This document shows, piece by piece, positions 55,501 through 63,407 of a DNA stretch of 64,000 nt (its first letter is position 1; the number at the start of each line of letters is the position of its first letter). Origin of the DNA: JBMDXB01 sp048594975 (GTDB lineage: Bacteria; Acidobacteriota; Vicinamibacteria; Vicinamibacterales; 2-12-FULL-66-21); NCBI GenBank assembly GCA_048594975.1, contig JBMDXQ010000042.1:171025-235024 (forward strand), in the 5' to 3' direction. A model generated the notes under the pieces. It had not been told where the DNA came from, did not search any database, and was given only the letters and a program-made list of their open reading frames with translations. Made by a program: the position numbers and the translations under genes.

Positions 55501-56597
55501 TGGAAGGCTATTCGAGCTGGAACCGTGCCGTGGCGTTCCACCCCACCAGCGGCGAGCTGGCGAGCGCAGGCGACGACCGACTTGTCAGGATCTGGGATCC
55601 ATCGAGCGGAAAGGCGGAACCACAACGCACCATCAAGGGGCATACGCACTGGATTCGGTCCGTTGCCTATAGCCCTGATGGCCAGACGCTGGTTACAGCC
55701 AGCGACGACCACACGATCGGCTTCTGGAGTTCCTGGTCGAAGGACGAACCGTTCCAGCGGCTCAAGGGGCATTCCGCGCGGGTCAACACCGTGGCGTTCA
55801 GTGCGGATGGTGAACGCCTGGCGAGCGGAAGCGACGATCGAACCATCCGCCTCTGGAATGTCGCGAGCCGTACCACTTCGCGGGTCCTGAAGGGCCACAA
55901 GCTGCGTGTCACCTCTCTGGCCTTCGACGGGCCGGGTGCGGCGCTCGTCAGCGGGAGCCACGATCGAACCGTGATCCTCTGGGATCCGAGCTCCGGACGG
56001 ATCCGCCGCCGCTTCCGGACCACCAGCCGGGTCGAGGCGGTGTCCATCAGTCCTGACGGACGGACCGTCGCCTGCGGATGCGAGGATCAGGGCATTCGTC
56101 TGTGGGATGTCGATGGCGCAGCTGCGGAAGCGCGCCTTCAGCGGCATCGCGAGTGGGTTCGCGCGATGGCGTTCAGTCCGGACGGCAGCGTCCTCGCGGC
56201 AGGCGGCGACGACGGTTTGATTGCGCTCTGGGACGTGGCGGCCGGTCAGTGGGTCGGCGAGTTTTCAGCCCCGGGCGCGCCGGGCGTCTCCGCGATTGCT
56301 TTCCGCAGCAACGGGATCTTCCTGGCAACGGCGCATCACGACCACACGATCCGAGTCTGGAACGTGGCAAAGCGAGAGCTGTGGACGGAACTGCACTGTC
56401 CACGCCCGTATGAGGGCCTCAGCATTCATGCGGCGTTCGGGCTGAGTGAAGCGGAACGGCGCACGCTGCGACTTCTCGGCGCCGTGGAGGACCGCAGGCA
56501 ACCGGCGCGCGTCGCGGAACCGCCCGCCGCTCGGGCCGCGGTGCACGCGCGGATGCCAGAAGACCTGTCGCTCGTTCCCCTCGGCGATCTGTTCTGA
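52512..56597 (+). CDS. TIR-STAND NTPase-WD40 NLR-like protein
   Basis: A 1361-residue cytoplasmic protein; an ATG 6 codons upstream is possible, but the chosen one has a GGAGG box. Residues about 27-190 form a TIR domain (SVFFSYASFDDRD; putative NADase Glu109 in SAECRREV). A STAND/NB-ARC-type ATPase follows with P-loop GAAGIGKTT (262-270), Walker B LLVLD (339-343), LVTTRE and GNPTALKV. Pentapeptide-like repeats (NLRDFDFSGLAMRQVDF) link to about 14 WD40 repeats from residue 690 to about 1300, enough for two seven-bladed propellers. The layout is that of bacterial NLR-like sensors: WD40 senses, the ATPase assembles, TIR acts. A phage-defence role is inference. Confidence 0.9.
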   Translation: METTPLSGAPPPTARVPERLAISRPTCASVFFSYASFDDRDQRLSDIRERLEGELRAVSGRKLRIFQDRVDVHWGQAWRNAIDESLDSSSILLPVVTPSFLRSAECRREVLLFRGKEDRLRRSDLILPLYYIDCEQLEDPSVPVENEDGVIALFRERHRLDARFIRDLSVASDESERFRQFINRAARQLYSAIDRDSPADGPGPEDGCPRITTVAAETQAVSIPDEDFGHYWLQEADGRDRERDTLTNLIAGRNSHFVALHGAAGIGKTTLAMAVVRQLMDDNVFVRVACRSLRKPPTLEDLLVDLIPVMSSHQEALPTVELRVLMDRFRQVLKARRCLLVLDNLESLFAPGKISGEYQKEFEVYHSFLQTLSTFQHDGCVLVTTREMPRELSASEGPGRVTSVPLLGLDDRYGEAILRRAGVSQASARSIADVLRFYSGNPTALKVVATHVKGAFAGDLDRFLEEGSGPPRQYLELLADEVERLNDIEADILNWIALENGPVSARQLREDLVQQDDVVSLQDALSSLTARHLIHSANGRYQQTPALSEFVTHRLIRAVAKELADFNDVEKRSLRRCSLVRAQAKSDVQAAQRLLVHNRLVEELDRAAGGTRLARQALEDSLQVLRMHGFSRQAYGPGNIFNLVSDSESLGQSRWNLRDFDFSGLAMRQVDFGNKSLEGLDFSHSQFWRCRFIAAFRLVVSLAFGRGGQVWASGDADGDVRIWRTDDGRELFHVRHGKCVRSVAFSPDAALLASAGCDGTVKVWSIDAHDESIALRYALTRHRDWVGAVAFSPDGAQLATASDDGTVRLWSAAAGMQQHVLRGHRGQVSGVAYAPGRDRHLLATCGKDRTVRIWNSKTGAPVQRAETGAPVVLEGHQDWVWSLAFSPDGRYLASSSDDRTVRLWRTSDWTCVRTFEGHQHWVWSVAFSPDGQTMASASMDATIRLWTLDGRCRGTLRHRNPVWALAFRPHSHWLASAGEDQTVRFWDAESRECIRTLEGYSSWNRAVAFHPTSGELASAGDDRLVRIWDPSSGKAEPQRTIKGHTHWIRSVAYSPDGQTLVTASDDHTIGFWSSWSKDEPFQRLKGHSARVNTVAFSADGERLASGSDDRTIRLWNVASRTTSRVLKGHKLRVTSLAFDGPGAALVSGSHDRTVILWDPSSGRIRRRFRTTSRVEAVSISPDGRTVACGCEDQGIRLWDVDGAAAEARLQRHREWVRAMAFSPDGSVLAAGGDDGLIALWDVAAGQWVGEFSAPGAPGVSAIAFRSNGIFLATAHHDHTIRVWNVAKRELWTELHCPRPYEGLSIHAAFGLSEAERRTLRLLGAVEDRRQPARVAEPPAARAAVHARMPEDLSLVPLGDLF

Positions 56598-56869
56598 TTT
56601 GCCGGGCTGCCGAGGGACGCCCTGAGACACCTGCGCGGCGCTTTGACATGCTGCGCTATCCAACGAGCGCTATGAGTGGTCGAGCCGGTGTCAGGAGCTG
56701 TCGTGGGTAGCGCAGTGGAAACGACGCCGCGCGGCACCGGTGTGCCCACGTAGAGAGTTGGAACTGTCCCGCTTCAGTTCAGCAGCCACGATCACGCATG
56801 GCCAGACTGCCTCGCGTCGGCCATCCCTACGATATCGGGCACCTTTTCGTGCCGGAGGACCGGTCACGG
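56598..56869. other. Intergenic region between TIR-STAND gene and PadR operon
   Basis: About 270 bases before the PadR promoter. It contains a 33-codon frame beginning MARLPRVGHPYDIGH that has no good ribosome binding site and overlaps the promoter, so it is not called. Otherwise no repeat or RNA gene was seen. Confidence 0.4.
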
Positions 56870-56899
56870 TTGCGGAGCTGTAATCACTTTGATTATAGT
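56870..56899 (+). promoter_or_regulatory. Promoter with palindromic PadR-type operator
   Basis: A perfect inverted repeat TAATCA-CTT-TGATTA (56881-56895) lies 16 bases before the PadR ATG. A likely -10 box TATAGT (56894-56899) overlaps its right end, with TTGCGG (56870-56875) as -35 at 18-base spacing. The operator thus occupies the spacer, the expected place for an autorepressor. It is unusually AT-rich for this DNA, which adds weight. PadR autoregulation is the inferred function. Confidence 0.65.
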
Positions 56900-56911
56900 T
56901 AGCGGCATCAC

Positions 56912-57271
56912 ATGACGCCGCCTCGCGATCCCGATACTCTCCTGCCGCTCCGCCCCGTCGTCTTCCAGGTGCTGCTGTCGCTCGCCGACGGCGAGCGGCA
57001 CGGCTACGCCATCGTGCAGGACATCGCCGACCGCTCGTCGGCGCGCATGCAGCTCGAGCCCGGCAACCTGTACCGCACGCTCCGCTTCATGCTCGACGAA
57101 GGGTTGATCGAGGAGTCCGATCGCCGCCCGGCGCCCGGACTCGACGACGAGCGGCGGCGCTACTACCGCATCACCCGGTTCGGGCTGCGCGTCGCGCAGG
57201 CCGAGGCGGTGCGGCTCGCCGAGCTCGTGCGCGACGCCCGCGCGCGCGATCTGCTGAAGGGGCGGGCGTGA
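56912..57271 (+). CDS. PadR-family transcriptional regulator
   Basis: A 119-residue PadR-type winged-helix regulator: PVVFQVLLSLADGERHGYAIVQDIADRS, then LEPGNLYRTLRFMLDEGLIEES and RRRYYRITRFGLRVAQAE. PadR proteins usually repress their own operon until a small molecule or partner relieves them. The downstream ADOP permease overlaps by GTGA, and a palindrome lies in the promoter, so this pair is an autoregulated transporter operon. Confidence 0.9.
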   Translation: MTPPRDPDTLLPLRPVVFQVLLSLADGERHGYAIVQDIADRSSARMQLEPGNLYRTLRFMLDEGLIEESDRRPAPGLDDERRRYYRITRFGLRVAQAEAVRLAELVRDARARDLLKGRA

Positions 57272-59937
57272 GCGACCGCCGTCGGGCCCGCGCCGAGCTC
57301 GTCTACCAGCTGTTGTTGCGGCTGTTCCCCGGTGAGTTCCGCGATCGGTTCGGCCTGCAGCTGCTGGATCTCTTCCGTGACCAGCATCGCGCCGCATCGG
57401 CGCGCGGGCGCCTCGCGCTCGTCCCGTTCTGGCTGCGCATCGTCGCGGACGCATTCGTCAGCGCGCTTTCCGAGCGGCTCGCGCGGCGGCCCGCATTGCA
57501 CATCGAAGGACGGCTCATGCACGGCTGGCTGCAGGACGTCCGCTACGCGCTGCGCACGATGCGGCGGCGGCCGGCGTTGTCCCTCGTTATCGTGGCCACG
57601 CTGGCGCTCGGCATCGGCGCCAACACGGCGATATTCAGCCTCGTCAACACCGTCCTGCTCCGCCGTCTTCCCTACGCGAACCCCGATCGGCTCGTGATGA
57701 TCTGGGAGCAGCGGCTGGATCGCGGCTCGGGCGACCGGCCGGTCGCTCCGGCGAACTTCTTCGACTGGAGAGCGCGCGCGGCGTCGTTCGACGACGTGGC
57801 CTGGTCCCGCGACTCCGTGTTCAACGTCACTGGCGACGGCCCGCCGGAAACGTTGATCGGGTACCGCTTCTCCGCCAACATGCTCCAGGTCCTCGGCGTC
57901 GCGCCGGCGCTCGGGCGCGGGTTCAGCGCCGAGGACGACAAGGCGGGCGCGCCCCAGGTCGCGATTCTCAGCCACAGGCTCTGGCAGCGCCGGTACGGCG
58001 GCGATCCGGGCATCGTCGGCCGGGTGGTGACACTGAACGGCGAGAGCCACCTGGTGATCGGCGTGATGGCGGCGACCTTTCAGCATCCGCAGGGGACGGA
58101 GATCTGGGCGCCGATCGGCCTCACGCCGGCGATCGCGTCGCGCCGCGATATCACGCTGCTGCGTCTCGTCGGACGGCTGAAACCGGGCGTCACGCGGGAG
58201 CAGGCGCAGGCAGAGCTGAACGGGATCTACCAGGACATCTCGCGTCAGCACCCGGGCACGAGCGCGGGCCTCTCCACCCGACTCGTCCCGCTGGGCGATC
58301 CGGGTGACGCCAGGCCGCTGCTGACGGCATTGTTCGGCGGCGTCGGATTCGTCCTGCTCATCGCCTGCGCGAACGTGGCGAACCTGCTGCTCGCCGACGC
58401 CGCGTCGCGCCGGCGCGAGCTCGCGGTGCGCGGCGCGCTCGGCGCCAGCCGCTCGCGGGTGGTGCGGCAGATGCTCACGGAGAGCGTGCTGATGGCGCTG
58501 GCCGGCGGCGCCCTCGGCGCGTTGATCACGTGGTGGGCGCGCGACGCGCTCCTGATTCTCTTCCCGACGACCATCTCGAACCTGAACCTGCCGCGCGTCG
58601 AGCGGATCGACCTCTCCGCGGCCGTGTTCGCGTTCGCGTTCCTCGTCAGCGTCGTTACCGGACTGCTGTTCGGGCTGCTGCCGGCGTGGACCGTGTCGCG
58701 CGTGGACCTGCAGGGCGCGCTGAAGGACGGTGACCGCGCCGCCTCCAGCTCGCGGCGGACGCATGCCACGCTCGTTGTCGCCGAGGTCGCGCTGTCCATC
58801 GTGCTCCTCGCCGGGGCTCTGCTGATCGTACAGAGCTTCGTCAGGCTGCAGCGGCAGCACCTCGGCTTCGATGTCGAGGGAGTCCTGTCGGCGCGCTTGT
58901 CGCTGGGCCACCGTTATCCCAACCAGGACACGATGCGACGATTCACGCGCAACCTCGTCGAGCGCCTGCAGGTCATCCCCGGCGTCGAGAGCGTGGGCGT
59001 CACCAACTTCCTCCCGCTCAGCGGGTGGTGGGGATCGATCCGTTTCGCCATCGACGGACAGGCCAGGCCGGCGCCTGGCGGCGAGCCGTCCGCGGATTTC
59101 CGGGTGGCAACCGAGGACTACTTCCGCTCGATGTCCATACCGGTCGTCAACGGGCGCTCGTTCACGGCGAGTGACGACGCCTCGGCCCCGCCGGTGATCA
59201 TCGTCAATCAGACGCTCGCACGGCGGTACCTGGGCGGGAGTGACGCGGTGGGGCGCCGCCTGTCGTTCGATTTCGATCTCGACGGCAGCGGACTCCGGCC
59301 GCGGGAAATCGTAGGCGTCATTGCCGACGTCAAGAGCTTCGGCCTGGAGGAAGAAACGCACGCGGAACTGTTCTTCCCCTACTGGCAGATACCGTTCCCG
59401 CTGCTCGGCGTGACGCTTCGAACCTCGGGCGATCCCGCGGCGCTGGCGGCGCCGCTGCGCGACGCGGTGTGGAGCGTCGATCGCGACCAGCCGATCACGC
59501 ACCTGATGCCGATGGCGCAGCTGGCCGCGGAGTCACTGACGTTCCGGCGCGCCGGCATGACCTTGGCGGGCGCGTTCGGCGTGCTGGCACTCGTGCTCGC
59601 CGCCATCGGCCTGTACGGCGTGCTGAACTACTCGGTCAGTCGGCGCACCCGCGAGATCGGCATTCGCGTCGCACTCGGCGCGACCCGGCGTGAAGTCGCC
59701 GGGCTCGTCGTGCGCGAGGGACTTCTTATGGCGGCCGTCGGCGTGGCGATCGGCCTCGCGGCTGCGCTCATGCTGTCGCGGTTCCTCCGCAGCCTGCTGT
59801 ACGAGGTGCGCCCGGCGGATCCGCTGACTTATGTCGCCGTCTCTATCATCCTGATGACCGTTGCCTTCATCGCGGCATGGCTGCCGGCGCGCCGTGCCTC
59901 GTCGGTCGATCCGATCACGACGCTGCGGATGGAGTAG
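57268..59937 (+). CDS. ADOP-type ABC transporter permease downstream of PadR
   Basis: An 889-residue permease, starting at a GTG that overlaps the PadR stop. The first 75 residues (LVYQLLLRLFPGEFRDRFGLQLLDLFRDQH, FWLRIVADAF) are the N-terminal extension typical of PadR-linked members. Two MacB_PCD-FtsX halves follow: VIVATLALGIGANTAIFSLVN and LLIACANVANLLLADAASRRRELAVRGALGAS; VVAEVALSIVLLAGALLIVQS and LAAIGLYGVLNYSVSRRTREIGIRVALGAT. No ATPase gene is adjacent. Its last 109 bases overlap the convergent pectate-lyase/SMP-30 gene. The transported substrate is unknown. Confidence 0.9.
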   Translation: MSDRRRARAELVYQLLLRLFPGEFRDRFGLQLLDLFRDQHRAASARGRLALVPFWLRIVADAFVSALSERLARRPALHIEGRLMHGWLQDVRYALRTMRRRPALSLVIVATLALGIGANTAIFSLVNTVLLRRLPYANPDRLVMIWEQRLDRGSGDRPVAPANFFDWRARAASFDDVAWSRDSVFNVTGDGPPETLIGYRFSANMLQVLGVAPALGRGFSAEDDKAGAPQVAILSHRLWQRRYGGDPGIVGRVVTLNGESHLVIGVMAATFQHPQGTEIWAPIGLTPAIASRRDITLLRLVGRLKPGVTREQAQAELNGIYQDISRQHPGTSAGLSTRLVPLGDPGDARPLLTALFGGVGFVLLIACANVANLLLADAASRRRELAVRGALGASRSRVVRQMLTESVLMALAGGALGALITWWARDALLILFPTTISNLNLPRVERIDLSAAVFAFAFLVSVVTGLLFGLLPAWTVSRVDLQGALKDGDRAASSSRRTHATLVVAEVALSIVLLAGALLIVQSFVRLQRQHLGFDVEGVLSARLSLGHRYPNQDTMRRFTRNLVERLQVIPGVESVGVTNFLPLSGWWGSIRFAIDGQARPAPGGEPSADFRVATEDYFRSMSIPVVNGRSFTASDDASAPPVIIVNQTLARRYLGGSDAVGRRLSFDFDLDGSGLRPREIVGVIADVKSFGLEEETHAELFFPYWQIPFPLLGVTLRTSGDPAALAAPLRDAVWSVDRDQPITHLMPMAQLAAESLTFRRAGMTLAGAFGVLALVLAAIGLYGVLNYSVSRRTREIGIRVALGATRREVAGLVVREGLLMAAVGVAIGLAAALMLSRFLRSLLYEVRPADPLTYVAVSIILMTVAFIAAWLPARRASSVDPITTLRME

Positions 59938-62900
59938 TTCCCTGCGCGTCTCGCTGGCGGCCAGAGCGCCCCACACCCTGCCGCGAGTCGCGGGTTCGAC
60001 GCCGTGCGCCGCAGCGCGGCGGCGTGGTCCCGGCCGGGCACCCGTGTTCGAACGCCGTACAGCCACGACCGCGCGGCGATGAACAGCAGACGGCCGTCCT
60101 TCCCGCCGAATGCGATCTGCACGGGACGCTCCGGCGTCTGGATCGTCTCGATCAGACGGCCGGTCGGGCTGTAGACGTAGATGTGCCCGGCGGCAATGTA
60201 GACGTTCCCCTGTGCGTCCACCGCGACCCCTTCGCCGCCCTGTTGCACGAACGGTTTGAAGTCGGTCACGTTGCCGTCGGCCGCGAGCGTGCCGCTCCAC
60301 GTCATCACCTCGGATTCGCTGGTGACGTAGACCGGCTGGCCTGGCCTCGCGGCCGCGAGGCCGAACGCACGCAGCAGATCCGCGCTCTTGACGCCCCAGC
60401 TCGATGCGCCTTCGACGAAATCCCGGCCGGCGGAGATGTACGTCGTCCCGTCCGGTGACAGGTAGTGGAACAGCCTGGCCGGCGGAACGCCGGTCGCCGG
60501 ATCTCTCGCCACGCGCCAGTCCCCCACCGGGCGGACGACGGTCATCCCCGGCCTGGGAGCGGCATCCGTTGGCCTGAGCAGGACGACCTGGTCGATCGGC
60601 GATCCCGGCTTGAAGGCGTAGACCGTTCCCGCGCCCGCATACGAGACGACCATCAGGTTGCCGGCCTTGTCGAACGCCAGGTTGACCGGATCCAGCGGAG
60701 CGTCGTGAACCGTGGAAAGCTGTCGTGTCCCGGCCGACCAGCGGTGAATCCGCTGGAAGCGAGCATCGACGAAATAGAAATCGCCGGCGGGGTCCACCGC
60801 GCCGCCGGAGATGTTGAAGAAGCCGCCAGCCCGCTTCTCCACGCCGGCGCCCGCCGCCAGCACGACCGAGCGCCGCGGCGGTTTCGGCGCCGGCGGCGTC
60901 CCCGTGAGCGTCAGCCAGGCGAACTCGCGCTGGCGGACTTCCCTGCCGTGCGTCTGGTCGTAGACGGTGACGTCGTAGGCCACTTTGCTGTTGCTGTACG
61001 AATGGATGTTGCGGAACCTGACGTTCTTCGAGTTCGAGACCCGGATCGCGTGCGGAAACGGCTGGTACGAGCTGATCACCCGGTAGAGGTGCAGGTTGGC
61101 GATCGTGACGGCGCTCGATCCGTCGATCTCGAGCGGCAGCGCGAACCCGCTCTCGCCGCGTTCCGCCTCCGTCTGCAGCGCGTAGATTCGCCAGTTCGAG
61201 ACGTTCTTCAACTGCACCTCGTAACGGACGTGGTGCTCGCTCGACATGGAGTAGATCCGCCCCTCGGTCGCCGTATCGGAGATCAGCATGCCGGCCTGCG
61301 CGAAGCTGCTCGGCGTCCAGAGATCGAAGAACGTGCCGCCGCCCCCGTCCGTCACCCACAGGCTGGGGTACTGACTGTCCCATCGCCGGTTCACGTCGGG
61401 ATCGCCGGTGCGGTTGTTGTTGTAGTAATTGACGCGGGTCCCGTCGGGGTTGGCCGTGCCGTGGCCGCCGAGAAACCGCACGTCGTTCATCATCGAAGCC
61501 GCGCCCGCCTGCCACTTCGCCGCAACGGCGCGCGGGTTGATGCCGTTGGTGTACAGCCCGAGGCCGATGACGACGTTCGTGCCGCCCTACGGCGCCTCGA
61601 TCATCGCCCTAGGCGCGCCGACGCCCTGGAATGCCGGCGTGTTGTCGAGCAGAACGAGCTGCGTGACGAGCGGGTGCAGACCAATGAGGACCGTGTCGGG
61701 CCTCAGCGTCAGCGTGTCGCTGATGAGGTACTGGCCCGACGGGAAGTAGATCGCCCGGTGGGCGGCAATCGCCGCCCTGAGGATCGCTGTATCGTCCGTC
61801 TTCCCGTCTCCCTTCGCGCCGAGCGACCGGACGTTCGTCCAGGTCTCGCCGGCTGGCAGCGCAACCAGATCGGATTTCACCGGGACGGGCATCGCCGGCA
61901 GCGGCACCGCATCGAACACGCTCCGGGTGACGCCTTGCGGGTCCGCGTCCCCGAGTTGGAGGCCGTGTGAAAACACTCTGGCCTCGTAAATCTCTCCAGG
62001 GGCGGCAAACGTCTTTCCGCTTTCCCGCAGCCTGGCGAACGTCGGCACGCGGCGGCAGACGACGTTCTCCATGTTGATCTGCGTGCGCGCGTTCTGCTCG
62101 AGGCTGACGATCACGGCGGGACCGGCGATGTCTTCCATGCGGCCGTCCTTGACCCACAGTTCGTCGTGGTAGTCCGGGTCGATGGAAATCGCGGTGGGCA
62201 CGCCACGGAAGTGCGGCCGGATCAGCGTGACCCCCGCCGCCCACTCGCGGATCGCCGCCTCCCGCTGTCCTTCGAAGTACGCGTCGACCGCGGTGAACTG
62301 CCAGCTCGGCGATGGCGTGCGCGTCCAGATGCCGTAGCGGCCGCCGAAGAAGCGGACGTCCTCCATCACGTTGCCGGTGTCGTGGACGCCGGCGATGCCG
62401 GAACCGATCCGGAAGTCCATGTGCGCCAGGAACGAGTGCTGTGCGTAAGTGCCGCGGACGCCGACGGCGCCGGGATTGTCGTCGCCGATTTCCAGATCGA
62501 CGTTGCTCATGGCGGAATAGAACGTTCCCGGAGTGCTGTCGGGCGGGCGTTCGCCCGGCGGCCCGCCGCCGCCGCGCCCTCGGCCCTGGAGCGCGATGCC
62601 GGATGGCGGGGCGCCGCGCCCGCGCTGCGCGCCCGGACGAGAGCCCGCGAAGAACACCATGTAGTTCTCGGTGTTCGGGTCCTGGTATCCGGGCGTCTTC
62701 GCGGAGAGCACGAGCACGGGACGCTTGCCGCCGAACCCGATCAGGCGGATCGACGGCCACACGTAGATCGTCTTCGTGAGGCGATACCGCCCCTCCGGGA
62801 TGAAGACGATTCCCTGCACCGTCGTCTCCTGCACCGTGTCGATCGCCGTCTGGATCGCCGTGGTGTCGTCCGCGACACCGTCTCCGCGCGCGCCGAAGGC

Positions 62901-63014
62901 GTCGAGGTACACGGCCTTCGGGTCGTCCATGCGCACCGTGTAGTACGACGCGGACGCCCACGCCGGTACGGTGGATGCCAGAACACACGCGAGCGGGATG
63001 AGTATCCTCGCCAT
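59829..63014 (-). pseudogene. Pectate-lyase-fold/SMP-30-like exported protein interrupted by in-frame TAG
   Basis: Read as one gene, this is a 1061-codon exported protein: signal peptide (IPLACVLASTVPAWA), two pectate-lyase-type beta-helix starts (YLDAFGARGDGVADDTTAI near residue 35 and VRSLGAKGDGKTDDTAI near 425), then an SMP-30/NHL-like propeller (about 680-1000). An amber TAG at 61587-61589 interrupts it after MIEAP; the next codons continue the same frame as GGTNVVIGLGLYTNGINPRAV without any shift. The C-terminal part also runs about 60 residues past the propeller into the convergent ADOP gene, so the natural stop may be lost as well. A single base change in an AAG, CAG, GAG or TAC/TAT codon would explain the TAG. 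Confidence 0.65.
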
Positions 63015-63407
63015 CAAAGGTCGCCTCCTGGACGACCGGCCACACATTGGACCAGGACGCCATCCAGTTGGTCACCGGAAAGCTGCACGAGGGGGAGTAC
63101 TACAATTACCACCGATTGCCGTCGAGGACTGCGGGGCGATTACCGGGTCGCCCGGAAGACACGCCCGCGACGGTGAATAGGGGCGGTAGGCCGCGTCGTA
63201 GTGGTGGTAACCTGAGCGCGCGTCCAACCGCCCCTGCGGACGTCCGTCGCTGCCGTACCGCTTGCCGTGTCGATGACGACCAACGGGGAAATCGAGGCGC
63301 AGGATCGCTCGACGTGCCAGTGCTGACGGCGGCGCCGCCTTCCGGCCGGCTGTTCCGTCTGCGCGCGCGCCACGCCGTTCGACCTCCAGGGAGAGGAGCC
63401 AGGCGCC
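63015..63407. other. Divergent intergenic region, no gene seen
   Basis: Nearly 400 bases between the divergent pectate-lyase and LamG genes. The left end carries the GGAGGCGAC ribosome binding site of the minus-strand gene, the right end a GGGAGAGGAG box for the plus-strand gene. No coding frame, RNA or strong repeat is apparent. Confidence 0.4.

Noticed and set aside
53388..56147. Open frame of 919 codons opposite the WD40 region
   Set aside because: It lies antisense to a gene with clear domains; its product is Arg/Pro-rich low-complexity sequence without motifs, as expected from GC-rich coding DNA.
54600..56400. Apparent repeats in the WD40 part of the TIR-STAND gene
   Set aside because: The repetition is at protein level (WD40 blades); DNA copies are diverged, so it is not a mobile or satellite repeat.
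56798..56899. 33-codon frame starting MARLPRVGHPYDIGH
   Set aside because: It overlaps the PadR promoter and operator, has no ribosome binding site and no known family.
61587..61589. Frameshift as the cause of the broken pectate-lyase-fold gene
   Set aside because: Both parts are in the same frame, so the break is a stop codon and not an indel.
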